Origin: Lachnospiraceae bacterium
Lineage (GTDB): Bacteria > Bacillota > Clostridia > Lachnospirales > Lachnospiraceae
Reading direction: 5' to 3'
DNA length: 57,673 nucleotides
Assembly: GCA_017539565.1 (NCBI GenBank)
Contig: JAFYCS010000104.1
Coordinates: 1 to 57,673, forward strand
The position numbers and the translations under genes are program-made. Below the pieces are notes generated by a model that saw nothing but the letters and a program-made list of their open reading frames with translations, was not told where the DNA came from and did not search any database. Shown here in pieces: positions 49,029-57,673 of this stretch. Position 1 is the first letter of the stretch; every line of letters begins with the position of its first letter.

Positions 49029-49526
49029 ATGAGTCCGCGTAAAGTAGCCTGGGCTATCGTAAAAACAATATTCGGGGTGGTGATAGCAGCAGTCATTATG
49101 ATGCTGGTATACCGCTTTGCGCTTGAAGCTCATGACTTCGGCTACAGGATATTTGCCGAGGAGCCTGTCAGTCCCGAGCCCGGACTAACCATGTCGGTGG
49201 CCATAGTGGAAGGCAAGTCCACCATGGAGATCGGCAAGATACTTAAGGAGAAGGGGCTCATACGTGATGCCTATCTCTTCTATCTGCAGGAGTTTTTCTC
49301 ATCCTATCATAAGCAGCTGCAGCCCGGTATCTATGAGCTTAACACAGCCATGACACCGGAGCAGATGATGGCGGTGATGGCGGCCAGTTCCGGCAGCAGT
49401 GATGATGAGGAGGAAGAAGAGATCATAAAAAGTGAAACTTCTTCCGATATGAACGAAGCCACCGGTGATGCGGCCGGCAGTGAAGAAGGCGGCGGAGAGT
49501 CCGAGACGGAAGAAGGGACAGAATGA
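49029..49526 (+). CDS. Short MltG/YceG-like membrane protein without the catalytic domain
   Basis: 165 residues. One membrane segment (about 8-30), then the LysM-like N-terminal region of MltG (SVAIVEGKSTMEIGKILKEKGLIRDAYLF, QPGIYELNTAMTPEQMMAVM). Full MltG continues with a transglycosylase domain with a catalytic Glu; here it is replaced by a Ser/Glu/Gly-rich acidic tail. It stands where yrrL (mltG) lies in the B. subtilis block. It probably binds glycan or regulates rather than cuts. Confidence 0.8.
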   Translation: MSPRKVAWAIVKTIFGVVIAAVIMMLVYRFALEAHDFGYRIFAEEPVSPEPGLTMSVAIVEGKSTMEIGKILKEKGLIRDAYLFYLQEFFSSYHKQLQPGIYELNTAMTPEQMMAVMAASSGSSDDEEEEEIIKSETSSDMNEATGDAAGSEEGGGESETEEGTE

Positions 49527-50161
49527 CGCGTGCAGACCGTACATCGTCCTTTATAGAGTCACTGCAGCCGGCTCTTCCGGACTGGCTGGCAGATATAGAA
49601 AGCAGAGCGGTTAATGATGATGTGCCTATCATCAGGAAAGAGACAGCCGCTCTTCTTACTTTTTTGGTAAAGACCCGAAAACCTGCCCGTATACTGGAGG
49701 TGGGGAGTGCCACGGGCTATTCCGCACTGTTAATGTGGAACGCCTCGGGCGGTACGGTGCATATAGACACCATAGAAAAATATGAAAAGCGCATACCTGT
49801 CGCCGAAGAAAACTTTAAGAAAAACGCAGGCGATATGATAAGTCTGTATCCAGGTGATGCGGCTGAGGTATTGCCTCAGCTTACGCAGGAATATGATATG
49901 GTATTTATGGATGCCGCAAAGGGGCAGTACTTAAGCTTCCTGCCCGAGGTATTGCGGCTTTTAAAGTCCGGGGGTATCATGATCACGGATAACGTGCTGC
50001 AGGAAGGGGATGTGATGGAATCACGCTATGCCGTATGCAGAAGAGACAGGACGATCCACAGCCGTATGCGTGATTACCTCTACGAGCTGACTCACAGCGA
50101 AGCATTGGAGAGCGTGATATTAAGCGGCGCCGACGGGATGGTATTAAGTTATAAAAAGTAA
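49523..50161 (+). CDS. trmR: O-methyltransferase, probably tRNA 5-hydroxyuridine methyltransferase TrmR
   Basis: 212 residues, ATGA overlap with the MltG-like gene. Class I SAM methyltransferase of the O-MT_3 family: RILEVGSATGYSALLM (about 57-72), MVFMDAAKGQYLSF (about 128-141), ITDNVLQEG. The neighbour downstream is a U32 protein of the kind that makes 5-hydroxyuridine at tRNA position 34, and the same order (yrrM-yrrN/O) occurs in B. subtilis, which supports TrmR over catechol methyltransferases. Confidence 0.85.
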   Translation: MTRADRTSSFIESLQPALPDWLADIESRAVNDDVPIIRKETAALLTFLVKTRKPARILEVGSATGYSALLMWNASGGTVHIDTIEKYEKRIPVAEENFKKNAGDMISLYPGDAAEVLPQLTQEYDMVFMDAAKGQYLSFLPEVLRLLKSGGIMITDNVLQEGDVMESRYAVCRRDRTIHSRMRDYLYELTHSEALESVILSGADGMVLSYKK

Positions 50162-50185
50162 TAAACTCGACACAGTTGTGACTCT

Positions 50186-50212
50186 GTCATCCTGAGCGAA
50201 GCGAAGGATCTT
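50186..50212 (+). repeat. Second short repeat family (CCTGAGCGAAGCGAAGGAT)
   Basis: A 27-nt element around CCTGAGCGAAGCGAAGGATCTT in the 74-bp gap before the U32 gene, with ATCCT/AGGAT ends able to pair. A shorter copy lies at 38941. The same string is, from memory, common in intergenic DNA of many bacteria. Confidence 0.6.
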
Positions 50213-50235
50213 GAAAGAGTAAATAAGGAAATAAC

Positions 50236-51483
50236 ATGACCTCATTTAAACGACCGGAACTACTGCTCCCCGCAGGCAGCCTTGAAGTCTTAAAGGTTGC
50301 GGTTGATTACGGGGCAGATGCAGTTTATATAGGAGGCGACGTCTTCAGCCTGCGTGCGAAGGCGAAGAATTTTACTCGCGAGGAGATGGCGGAAGGTATT
50401 TCCTATGCCCATTCCCACGGTGTTAAGGTACATGTTACCGCAAATATTCTAGCACATGAATACGATCTGGAAGAAGCGCGTGAATATTTTAAGGAGCTTT
50501 CCAAACTGGGACCCGATGCCCTGATCATTTCCGATCCGGGAATGTTCATGCTGGCAAAGGAGCATTGCCCTGATGCGGAGATCCATGTATCAACCCAGGC
50601 AAATAATACCAACAGCGGCAGCTTTAACTTCTGGTATGCGCAGGGAGCAAAACGTGTAGTCTGTGCAAGGGAATTAAGCTTAAGCGAGATCGCATCGATA
50701 AAAAAGAATATTCCTGAAGATATGGAAGTGGAGTGCTTCATACATGGTGCGATGTGCATATCATATTCCGGAAGATGTTTATTATCCGCATATTTCACGG
50801 GACGCGATGCCAACCGCGGTGCCTGTACCCATCCCTGCAGATGGAAGTATTACATTACCGAGGAGACCAGGCCCGGAGAGTACATTCCCGTTGAGGAAAA
50901 TGAGCGCGGTACCTATATCTTTAATTCCCGGGACCTGTGTATGATCGACCATATCCCGGAGCTGATGGAGGCCGGCATCGACAGCTACAAGATAGAAGGC
51001 CGCATGAAGACGGCACTCTACATCGCCATGGTGGGCCGCACTTACCGCAAGGCCATAGACTGGTACATGCAGGGTGAGGATGTATATAAAGAGCATCTTG
51101 GCTGGCTGAAGAACGAGATCTTAAAGTGCACCTACAGGCAGTACACCACAGGGTTTTACTTTGGCAAGCCCCGTGAAGACGCACAGATCTACGACAGCAA
51201 TACCTATGTTACCGGTTACAGATATCTGGGGATCGCCGGACATAAAGACGAAAAAGGTGTACACATCATACAGAAAAACAAATTCTGTGTGGGTGATGAG
51301 ATAGAGATAATGAAACCTGATGGCCGGGATATCACGGTCAGGGTGGAAGGCATTACGGATATTGAGGGCAATAAAATGGACAGTTGTCCGCATGCTGCCC
51401 AGGATATATGGCTTAAGCTTTCCGAAGATCCTGCGGAAGGCGATATTTTAAGAGTACGTACAGAAGGCTACGAAGGAGGCTGA
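50236..51483 (+). CDS. U32 peptidase family protein, tRNA 5-hydroxyuridine synthesis (TrhP/RlhA type)
   Basis: 415 residues. U32 signature: [28 protein letters not shown] at the start, [12 protein letters not shown], then [36 protein letters not shown] (about 174-209), a Cys-rich motif proposed to bind an Fe-S cluster. Called peptidase by history; family members hydroxylate U34 of tRNA or C2501 of 23S rRNA using prephenate. The trmR neighbour supports the tRNA role. AAGGAA precedes the ATG; glnN starts one base after the stop. Confidence 0.88.
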   Translation: MTSFKRPELLLPAGSLEVLKVAVDYGADAVYIGGDVFSLRAKAKNFTREEMAEGISYAHSHGVKVHVTANILAHEYDLEEAREYFKELSKLGPDALIISDPGMFMLAKEHCPDAEIHVSTQANNTNSGSFNFWYAQGAKRVVCARELSLSEIASIKKNIPEDMEVECFIHGAMCISYSGRCLLSAYFTGRDANRGACTHPCRWKYYITEETRPGEYIPVEENERGTYIFNSRDLCMIDHIPELMEAGIDSYKIEGRMKTALYIAMVGRTYRKAIDWYMQGEDVYKEHLGWLKNEILKCTYRQYTTGFYFGKPREDAQIYDSNTYVTGYRYLGIAGHKDEKGVHIIQKNKFCVGDEIEIMKPDGRDITVRVEGITDIEGNKMDSCPHAAQDIWLKLSEDPAEGDILRVRTEGYEGG

Positions 51484-51484
51484 A

Positions 51485-53593
51485 ATGAGCGATATTAATG
51501 TTGAAGAACTGTTTGGGACTAACGTCTTTACCCTTGGCAAGATGAGGGAGAGGCTTCCCAAGAATGTATTTAAGGAAGTGCAGAAGGTAATGGAAGAGGG
51601 CGGTGAACTCTCGAAGGCTTCTGCAGATGTTGTGGCAAAGGCCATGAAAGACTGGGCTGTGGAGAACGGTGCAACGCACTTTACACACTGGTTCCAGCCG
51701 CTTACCGGCATCACTGCGGAGAAGCATGATTCCTTTATCACACATCCCGATGAAGAGGGCAGGACACTGCTTGAGTTCTCCGGTAAGGAGCTCATAAAAG
51801 GTGAGCCCGATGCATCATCATTTCCTTCAGGCGGCCTTAGAGCCACGTTTGAAGCAAGGGGCTATACAGCATGGGACATCACTTCCCCCGCATTCTTAAA
51901 GGAAGATGCTACGGGAACCATACTCTGCATACCTACCGCATTCTGTTCATATACAGGTGAGGCGCTGGATAAGAAGACGCCCCTGCTCAGGTCTGAGGAA
52001 GCTGTAAGTACCCAGGCCCTCAGGATATTAAGGCTTTTCGGAAACAATACGGCAAAGAAGGTCATACCATCCGTTGGTATCGAGCAGGAGTATTTCATCA
52101 TCGACCGTGAGAAGTATCTTAAGAGGGAAGACCTGATATTCTCCGGACGCACGCTCTTCGGTGCACCAGCACCCAAGGGCCAGGAGATGGACGATCACTA
52201 CTTCGGTGCTATAAGAGAGCGTATCGGAGCATACATGAAGGATCTGAACAACGAGCTGTGGAAGCTGGGGGTACCTGCAAAGACACAGCATAACGAGGTG
52301 GCTCCGGCACAGCACGAGCTGGCGCCCATATATGAGACAGGTAACGTTGCAGTCGATCACAACCAGCTGGTAATGGAGACCATGAAGAAGGTTGCCGGCC
52401 GCCACGGACTTATGTGCCTGCTCCATGAGAAGCCTTTTGCCGGCGTAAACGGATCGGGTAAGCATGACAACTGGTCACTGGTATCCGATGACGGCATCAA
52501 TATGCTGGATCCCGGACTTACACCTAATGCAAACATCCAGTTCCTGCTGGTACTGGCTTGTATAATCAAAGCTGTTGACACTCATGCTGCACTGCTCCGC
52601 CAGTCCGCAGCAGATGTAGGTAACGATCACCGTCTGGGAGCTAATGAGGCTCCTCCGGCTATCATATCCGTATTCCTGGGTGATCAGCTGGAAGACGTGG
52701 TAAGACAGCTGGTATCCACCGGTGAGGCTAAGAAGAGCAAGAAGACAGGCAAGCTCATGACAGGCGTATCCACACTGCCCGATCTGGAGCGTGATGCTAC
52801 AGACCGTAACCGTACTTCGCCCTTTGCATTTACCGGTAACAAGTTTGAGTTCCGTATGGTAGGAAGCGCCGATTCGGTCGCAGGTCCCAACACCACGCTT
52901 AACGCCATCGTTGCCGAAGCATTCTGCGAAGCTGCGGATGAGCTGGAGAAGGCAGAGGATTTCGAGCTGGCTGTACACGATATGATAAAGGAATACTTCA
53001 CGGATCATCAGCGCATCATCTTTAACGGCGACGGTTATTCCGACGAATGGATAAAGGAAGCTGAGCGCCGCGGTCTGCCCAATATCACATCGATGGTAGG
53101 TTCTGTGGAAGCACTTTTGGATCCCGATGCTGTAAGGATGTTTGAGAAGTTTAAGATATTTACAAAGGCAGAGCTGGCTTCCAGGGCAGAGATACTCTAT
53201 GAGACATATTCAAAGTCAATAAACATCGAGGCCCATACAATGATGGATATGATGGGCAAGCAGATAATGCCTGCAGCTATGCGTTACGCAGGAATGCTTG
53301 CAAAGGATGCCAGGGAAGTTAAAGAAGCGGGAGCAGATGCCTCTGTACTTACCGGCAGCTTAAAGAAAGGCACCGCGCTGATCACTGAGATGCAGGCTGC
53401 AAATGAAAAGCTTAAGGAAGATACCCTGAAGGCTGCAGGCATCGCCGATAACAAAGAGCAGGCGGTATTCTACCGTGATGTGGTATGCGCTGACATGGCT
53501 GCGCTGCGTGCTCCTGCAGATGCCCTGGAGATGATGGTGGACAGATCAGTCTGGCCTTTCCCTACTTACGGCGATCTGTTATTTGAAGTTTAA
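51485..53593 (+). CDS. glnN: Glutamine synthetase type III
   Basis: 702 residues, the length of GSIII (about 700) rather than GSI (about 450). Key segments: [19 protein letters not shown] (about 59-77), GIEQEYFI (about 198-205), the ammonia/glutamate region [17 protein letters not shown] (about 268-284), [20 protein letters not shown] (about 440-459). It makes glutamine from glutamate, ammonia and ATP. GAAGGAGG precedes the ATG. No GlnB/nitrogen-regulator gene is adjacent. The AT-rich segment after it carries a tRNA promoter. Confidence 0.95.
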   Translation: MSDINVEELFGTNVFTLGKMRERLPKNVFKEVQKVMEEGGELSKASADVVAKAMKDWAVENGATHFTHWFQPLTGITAEKHDSFITHPDEEGRTLLEFSGKELIKGEPDASSFPSGGLRATFEARGYTAWDITSPAFLKEDATGTILCIPTAFCSYTGEALDKKTPLLRSEEAVSTQALRILRLFGNNTAKKVIPSVGIEQEYFIIDREKYLKREDLIFSGRTLFGAPAPKGQEMDDHYFGAIRERIGAYMKDLNNELWKLGVPAKTQHNEVAPAQHELAPIYETGNVAVDHNQLVMETMKKVAGRHGLMCLLHEKPFAGVNGSGKHDNWSLVSDDGINMLDPGLTPNANIQFLLVLACIIKAVDTHAALLRQSAADVGNDHRLGANEAPPAIISVFLGDQLEDVVRQLVSTGEAKKSKKTGKLMTGVSTLPDLERDATDRNRTSPFAFTGNKFEFRMVGSADSVAGPNTTLNAIVAEAFCEAADELEKAEDFELAVHDMIKEYFTDHQRIIFNGDGYSDEWIKEAERRGLPNITSMVGSVEALLDPDAVRMFEKFKIFTKAELASRAEILYETYSKSINIEAHTMMDMMGKQIMPAAMRYAGMLAKDAREVKEAGADASVLTGSLKKGTALITEMQAANEKLKEDTLKAAGIADNKEQAVFYRDVVCADMAALRAPADALEMMVDRSVWPFPTYGDLLFEV

Positions 53594-53614
53594 CATATAA
53601 ATTAAAAAAAGTAC

Positions 53615-53643
53615 TTGCACTTTGTCTTTGTATGTGGTATATT
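53615..53643 (+). promoter_or_regulatory. Promoter of tRNA-Gln
   Basis: TTGCAC (53615-53620), 17-bp spacer, TATATT (53638-53643). Confidence 0.7.
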
Positions 53644-53675
53644 ATCATCTGCGAGTGCAAAATACCCGCAGATAT

Positions 53676-53748
53676 AGCGCTATCGCCAAACGGTAAGGCA
53701 ACGGACTCTGACTCCGTCATTGTCTAGGTTCGAATCCTAGTAGCGCTG
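53676..53748 (+). tRNA. tRNA-Gln (CTG)
   Basis: 73 nt: acceptor AGCGCTA (53676-53682) with TAGCGCT (53741-53747), discriminator G; anticodon arm ACGGACTCTGACTCCGT with anticodon CTG; T-arm CTAGG-TTCGAAT-CCTAG. It marks the left side of the foreign-looking end of the window. Confidence 0.92.
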
Positions 53749-53751
53749 CGA

Positions 53752-53782
53752 AAGGAACTGAGAGATCGGTTCCTTTTTTTGT
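53752..53782 (+). terminator. Terminator after tRNA-Gln
   Basis: AAGGAAC ... GGTTCCTT stem followed by seven T. Confidence 0.85.
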
Positions 53783-54387
53783 GCTGAAAGCCTTTATTTT
53801 CAGGCTTTTCAGGCTATTGACCTAAATCCTTTGGTGCTTATATCATTTCTCTTTGTGCGAACGTATTTTCTGTTTGTTACGTTTTTTTACGGTTATTTCC
53901 GACCTCTATTAGTATATAAATTAGTATATAGATTTCAACCCGGTTAACAGGCCGATAGCTTCATCTTTGTTATATATCAAACCATTTCAATCGAAGTCTG
54001 TACTAAAAATCACCTCCTATTCGCATGATGTCTTAAAGAATACCATAATAAAAATCTTCTGACAAATCCTTCTATAATTCTATTTTTATAAAAAAATTAC
54101 TATTCATATACGAAACCTCAAATTTCGTATACCTGTACAAATATAATGCCATAACATAATGCAATACGCACAAATAATGGGGCGATTTTGTGCTCTTTTT
54201 TTATTTTTTACAGGGACAATAAGGATAAAAAAGTATTAAATACGGATCAAATCGACCTGATCAGACTCAAATAGAACACTTCTGACATTAAAACTTTTTT
54301 TTATTTTTCATATCAAACATAAGCACATCCATATCCCGTGAGGGGATGGCTGTTCAAGAAAAAAATAGAAAAGGGAGGGAGAGAACA
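53783..54387. other. 605-bp AT-rich stretch without a convincing gene
   Basis: An imperfect hairpin CTGAAAGCCT/AGGCTTTTCAG lies at 53784-53812, and a 10-bp direct repeat TTAGTATATA at 53909-53918 and 53921-53930. On the minus strand an AGGAGG-type site near 54010 is followed only by a short open frame interrupted by TGA, perhaps a decayed gene. The visible drop in G+C and the tRNA on its left suggest acquired DNA. No integrase and no duplicate of the tRNA end was found. Confidence 0.4.
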
Positions 54388-57294
54388 ATGGCAGGAGAGG
54401 TTAAATTTCCGCAGAAAAAACATATGGATCTGCCGGACCGTCTGGCTGACTGTGAGCGGTATTTTAAAAAGATGTTCCCTTTGGGGCTTTTAGGCGGCAA
54501 AGGACAGTCCATGCGTAAGTATAACGGCAAGATGGGAAAACGCTGCATGCTTACGGAAAAACAGCTTATAGGTGAAGAGAATATATCATTTTCTCATTAT
54601 AAGAATGTGAACTATCATGAGTTTATCATGAAAGATAATCTGGATGAATACAGTACCATTCATATGTTAAAACCGGACGCCATAAACAGACGGAAAACAT
54701 CGTTTGACTATATTGGAGGTATTCCGCTGGATATAGATGTGCATATGGAAGGTATTGACACTGAGATCATCGTTTCTGAGACGATAGAAAAGCTCATGGC
54801 TGCAATTGATAGAGGGCTGATCCCGAAGCCGACGATCATTATCCATACCGGGAGAGGTATTGCTGTCCATTATCGCTATCGGGTACCTGTATCAGCATCA
54901 GAATGGGGCGTTCACCACAGGCTTTGGGCGAAGATCTGCATGAAAATCATTGAGATCTGCGGTACCGATATCTGTGAGATAGATAAGAGTGTGGGCGACT
55001 TTTCAAGGGTGATGAGAATCCCCGGAACCTATAACCGTAAGGGGAGGGATTTCTGCTATATCATCCAGGAAGGTCCCTATTATGAGATGGATGAGCTTGC
55101 GACAGCTTTTGGTATCGATCTGTCTTCTATAAGGGATGAGATAGCCGCAGAGGAGCAGGCAATTAAGGAGAAAAAAGAGCGTCACCATAGCATGCATGCA
55201 GAGGCATCTGAAAAGGGGGTGTGTGAGAAAAGGCTGACTAAGGAGGCATTGATCCACTTTACTCCCGGTGAGATACCGGCTACCGATGATACTGACAGGT
55301 GGATCAAGAGCAGGTATGTGGAGATCATAGAGCGTCTGATGGCTATAAGAGATGATTGGACCGGGACAAGGGAACTGTGCTGTCATCTCTATTACAACTT
55401 TTGCTGTTTTCTTTACCCGCTGGATACGGCAGAGGATATGGTCTGGAAGCTCTATGAAGAGTTGTCAGTAAGAGGAAAAGCAGATGATTTCTGCGAAGCC
55501 GAAGTGGAGAACATTATAGATCAGATATATGCGGATGATGGTGGCATTGATCTGTATAACTACAGGCGTATGGAGACTTTTGTTGAGAAACTTCAGATTA
55601 CAGAAGATGAAATGGAGAGGCTTCATATCGGAGGAAGTATTGAAGCTAAAGCTGAAGCATTGCATGCCCAGCAGAATAATGAAATCAGGGATGCAAAGAG
55701 ACAGATGATCATACAGCTTGTTCAGGAGGGTGTTAAGCCCTATGAGAAGATATCAGAGACGGTAAATAAGAGGCTCAAGATTAAGGGAACTGTCTGGGAG
55801 TGTAATAGTGATTATGTAAGGCGTTATGCGCCCTATGCCAAGAAAAAAGATAAATATCTTGTTGACAAAAAAGCTAAGACTGCTTATGTCCGGAAGGGCA
55901 AAAAAAGTGCGCAACATTTCTTAACTAAAAGTGAGAAGTGTGAGAGGGGGGGAGTAGGTAGGGTTTGCTCTTTAAAAGATCAGCTGTCTTTCGGGGATAT
56001 CACATCTGACTATATAGCTAAAGAAGCATCTGCTAATGGAATGCTGCCTTATTTCCCGAAAGAGAATGCTATTCCTGTATCCCCCCTCTCTGTTGATGAT
56101 GCCTACAGGGAATACAAGTCGGGAAGGAATATGACTGTTCTGGGTAAAAGTGGTACAGGTAAGAGTACTCTCATATCTAAGATCAGAATGGATTGTACAG
56201 AGAAGGGTCGTAAGATAGCGTTATGTGCTCCTTTTGGTATAGCTTCAGGGAATATTTCTGGATTTACTATAGCATCACAGTTTCATATGGAAAGGAAGGT
56301 ATATCCAAAAGATTGTAAGGTAGGAATGCAGATAGCATCAACCATTCGATTTGCAGATGTATTGATCATAGATGAGATAGGGACATTAAGGGCTGATCAG
56401 GGATTATACATTATCAAGACCATAAAGAGTATAGAAGAATTTCAGAATAGAAAGATCCAGGTTATCTGGATGGGAGACTTCTTACAGTTGTCTCCAGTCT
56501 GTACAAAAGAAGAGAGAAGACTGTTGCAGGAATATGGCTATAAGTCAGAATGGCTCTTTGATCTTCCTGAGTGGAAGGAAGTAATGGGAACTAAAATTAC
56601 TCTTACCAAGTCATATCGTCAGAAGGATGATACAGAAGCAGAAAGGCTGATGGATTGCATTATGGTAAATCATGATCCGGTAGCTACAGTCAGGGAATTT
56701 AATTCTATGGTATCTCATGGTAGATATGACGGAGCAATATATCTTGTACCATACAGAGCTCAGGTTGATCTTATAAATGAAAACCACGCTAAAGAGTTTA
56801 AGCGCCGTAAGCCTTATAAGGTCATTGATCAGAATGAAGTGAAGACTATTGAGCTTGCTAAGGGTATGAGAGTGATGACAACAAGAAACAGTAAGACTTT
56901 TAAGAATGGAAGTCTGGGCACAATAGAGAGATTGAATAAAAAGAGCATCAGCGTTCGTTTGGATGATGGTAGTCTGATACAGGTTACTCCGGACAGAAAC
57001 GGTGCTTATCCGATCACTTATGGCTGGGCTATCACCGTTCATAAATCCCAAGGTCTTAGTTTTGACCATATCAACCTTGCCAGGGGGTTCTTTGCTGATG
57101 CGCAGCTTTATGTAGCAATCTCCAGATGCAGGATGCTTAAGGGCATTCATCTGGTGGATGGTGATATTACTGTCGATGATATCAAGATCTGCCAGAAAGC
57201 ATACGACTTCCAGTATGGTGATCTGGTAAGAGAGATGGAAGTGCAGGCGGAGCCGGAAGAAGAAAAAGAGAGTGAGGAGGAAATGGATAGATGA
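54388..57294 (+). CDS. Archaeo-eukaryotic-type primase fused to a Pif1/RecD-like SF1 helicase
   Basis: 968 residues from the ATG at 54388, chosen for the site AAGGGAGGGAG; an ATG at 54346 lies one base after GAGGGG, too close. N-terminal primase: DxD pair at Asp115/Asp117 (IPLDIDVHM), HTGRGIAVHYRY (about 153-164) as the second motif, EIDKSVGDFSRVMRIPGTYNRKG (about 198-220) with the third acidic residue. A helical linker spans about 260-560. C-terminal helicase: Walker A GKSGTGKST (586-594), Walker B LIIDEIGT (659-666), MGDFLQLSPV, SYRQKDD, and VHKSQGLSFD near the end, followed by an acidic tail. It should prime and unwind DNA for replication of a mobile element. Base composition is AT-richer than the housekeeping genes. 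Confidence 0.85.
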   Translation: MAGEVKFPQKKHMDLPDRLADCERYFKKMFPLGLLGGKGQSMRKYNGKMGKRCMLTEKQLIGEENISFSHYKNVNYHEFIMKDNLDEYSTIHMLKPDAINRRKTSFDYIGGIPLDIDVHMEGIDTEIIVSETIEKLMAAIDRGLIPKPTIIIHTGRGIAVHYRYRVPVSASEWGVHHRLWAKICMKIIEICGTDICEIDKSVGDFSRVMRIPGTYNRKGRDFCYIIQEGPYYEMDELATAFGIDLSSIRDEIAAEEQAIKEKKERHHSMHAEASEKGVCEKRLTKEALIHFTPGEIPATDDTDRWIKSRYVEIIERLMAIRDDWTGTRELCCHLYYNFCCFLYPLDTAEDMVWKLYEELSVRGKADDFCEAEVENIIDQIYADDGGIDLYNYRRMETFVEKLQITEDEMERLHIGGSIEAKAEALHAQQNNEIRDAKRQMIIQLVQEGVKPYEKISETVNKRLKIKGTVWECNSDYVRRYAPYAKKKDKYLVDKKAKTAYVRKGKKSAQHFLTKSEKCERGGVGRVCSLKDQLSFGDITSDYIAKEASANGMLPYFPKENAIPVSPLSVDDAYREYKSGRNMTVLGKSGTGKSTLISKIRMDCTEKGRKIALCAPFGIASGNISGFTIASQFHMERKVYPKDCKVGMQIASTIRFADVLIIDEIGTLRADQGLYIIKTIKSIEEFQNRKIQVIWMGDFLQLSPVCTKEERRLLQEYGYKSEWLFDLPEWKEVMGTKITLTKSYRQKDDTEAERLMDCIMVNHDPVATVREFNSMVSHGRYDGAIYLVPYRAQVDLINENHAKEFKRRKPYKVIDQNEVKTIELAKGMRVMTTRNSKTFKNGSLGTIERLNKKSISVRLDDGSLIQVTPDRNGAYPITYGWAITVHKSQGLSFDHINLARGFFADAQLYVAISRCRMLKGIHLVDGDITVDDIKICQKAYDFQYGDLVREMEVQAEPEEEKESEEEMDR

Positions 57295-57419
57295 TGACAG
57301 AAATGTATTTAAGATGGATACTTCATCTGGAGTCTCTTCATATGATCCTAAACAGCCGCTATACGCCATGTACGGGTATTGCCCATGCCCAGGATAAGGG
57401 CCGTTCTGAGACCTTATAA
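57291..57419 (+). CDS. Small hypothetical protein overlapping the primase-helicase stop
   Basis: 42 codons beginning at an ATGATG that overlaps the preceding TGA, with GAGGAGG ten bases upstream. The peptide (MMTEMYLRWILHLESLHMIL then a polar tail) has no recognised family. The overlap and ribosome site make translation plausible, nothing more. Confidence 0.35.
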   Translation: MMTEMYLRWILHLESLHMILNSRYTPCTGIAHAQDKGRSETL

Positions 57420-57478
57420 GCCCTGTTGATGACTATCGCCTGAACGCTCTACGGGTGGTCTCTCTTTCTTTGATATGG

Positions 57479-57484
57479 TATAAT
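57479..57484 (+). promoter_or_regulatory. -10 box of the GNAT gene
   Basis: TATAAT preceded by TGG (TGGTATAAT, almost an extended -10). No good -35 seen. Confidence 0.4.
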
Positions 57485-57526
57485 CTTAAATATAGTTTGA
57501 TATTACAACAATAACGGAGGATAAAT

Positions 57527-57673
57527 ATGAGGGTTGAAACAGAAAGACTGATAATTACGGAGTTTGATATAGATATGGCGCAGGCTGTACATGAGAATTC
57601 GCTTGATGAAGATAACAGGCGGTTTGTACCGGATGAGGTTTTTGAGACTGTAGAAGATGCGAAAGAAACCATA
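57527..57673 (+). CDS. GNAT family N-acetyltransferase, N-terminal part cut by the window edge
   Basis: 49 codons run to the last base. GGAGG lies six bases before the ATG. The start MRVETERLIITEFDIDMAQA is the common opening of RimJ/RimL-type GNAT acetyltransferases, followed by HENSLDEDNRRFVPDEVFET. The acetyl-CoA motif lies beyond the window, so substrate cannot be judged. Confidence 0.75.
   Translation, partial: MRVETERLIITEFDIDMAQAVHENSLDEDNRRFVPDEVFETVEDAKETI

Noticed and set aside
53940-54030. Minus-strand frame behind an AGGAGG site, interrupted by TGA
   Set aside because: No proper start codon at the right distance and only about 30 codons; noted as possible decay product only.

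Overview
The window looks like chromosome of an anaerobic Firmicute, most likely a Lachnospiraceae-type Clostridium relative from gut or rumen. The basis is the gene set: GlgC plus GlgD, SpoVG, IreB, RNase J, YlbF, type III glutamine synthetase, DnaD and DnaC-like primosome proteins, a Firmicute-type ThiI, a preQ1-QueT pair, and frequent TTG and GTG starts with strong AGGAGG-type ribosome sites. No rRNA and no CRISPR array is present. There are two tRNAs, Cys and Gln.

Layout. 1-4.6 kb: end of a TrkA-C protein, a tiny Cys-containing protein, tandem stem-loops, galE, an unrecognised protein, degV and a sugar nucleotidyltransferase. 4.6-10.1 kb (minus strand): murC, dnaD, dnaC-like, prs and queT, the last behind a probable preQ1-I riboswitch. 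10.2-13 kb: glgC-glgD (glycogen) and spoVG. 13-31.8 kb: an accessory-rich stretch with an initiating glycosylphosphotransferase, two CPBP proteases, a radical SAM/SPASM gene next to a DUF2207-like protein with a Ser/Cys tail, a diguanylate cyclase, a DUF2975/YozG operon, a RAYT-type transposase with an XRE regulator, VanZ, and a GDP-mannose/polysaccharide operon (CapD-like, beta-helix lipoprotein, ManC, ManA). 31.8-37 kb: a uronate operon (kdgK, eda, kdgR-like, uxaC) and an EamA transporter. 37-53.6 kb: tRNA-Cys and a well conserved housekeeping block (prmA-rsmE, cysteine desulfurase, two-component genes, thiI, mtaB, ireB-ruvX-DUF1292-rnj-ylbF-mltG-like-trmR-trhP-like-glnN). 53.7-57.7 kb: tRNA-Gln, an AT-rich gap, a large primase-helicase fusion, and the start of a GNAT gene; this end looks foreign.

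The most striking feature is a dispersed repeat family. A 30-nt unit beginning GGTGCC(A/G)GGCACTTTGTAC occurs about 29 times at 15 loci between 2.3 and 31.8 kb and nowhere in the last 26 kb. Units are arranged as head-to-tail tandems of period 30, or as inverted pairs with a 3-nt centre, giving 63-bp palindromes. A RAYT-like tyrosine transposase gene sits in the densest part and is itself bracketed by copies. Copies usually lie 0-12 bp after a stop codon, and several lie just before a sigma-A promoter. Two units are inserted in frame inside dnaD, one copy ends vanZ and another ends dus. The second candidate for a new system is the Cys-tailed DUF2207 protein with its radical SAM partner, and the third is the primase-helicase fusion beside tRNA-Gln.
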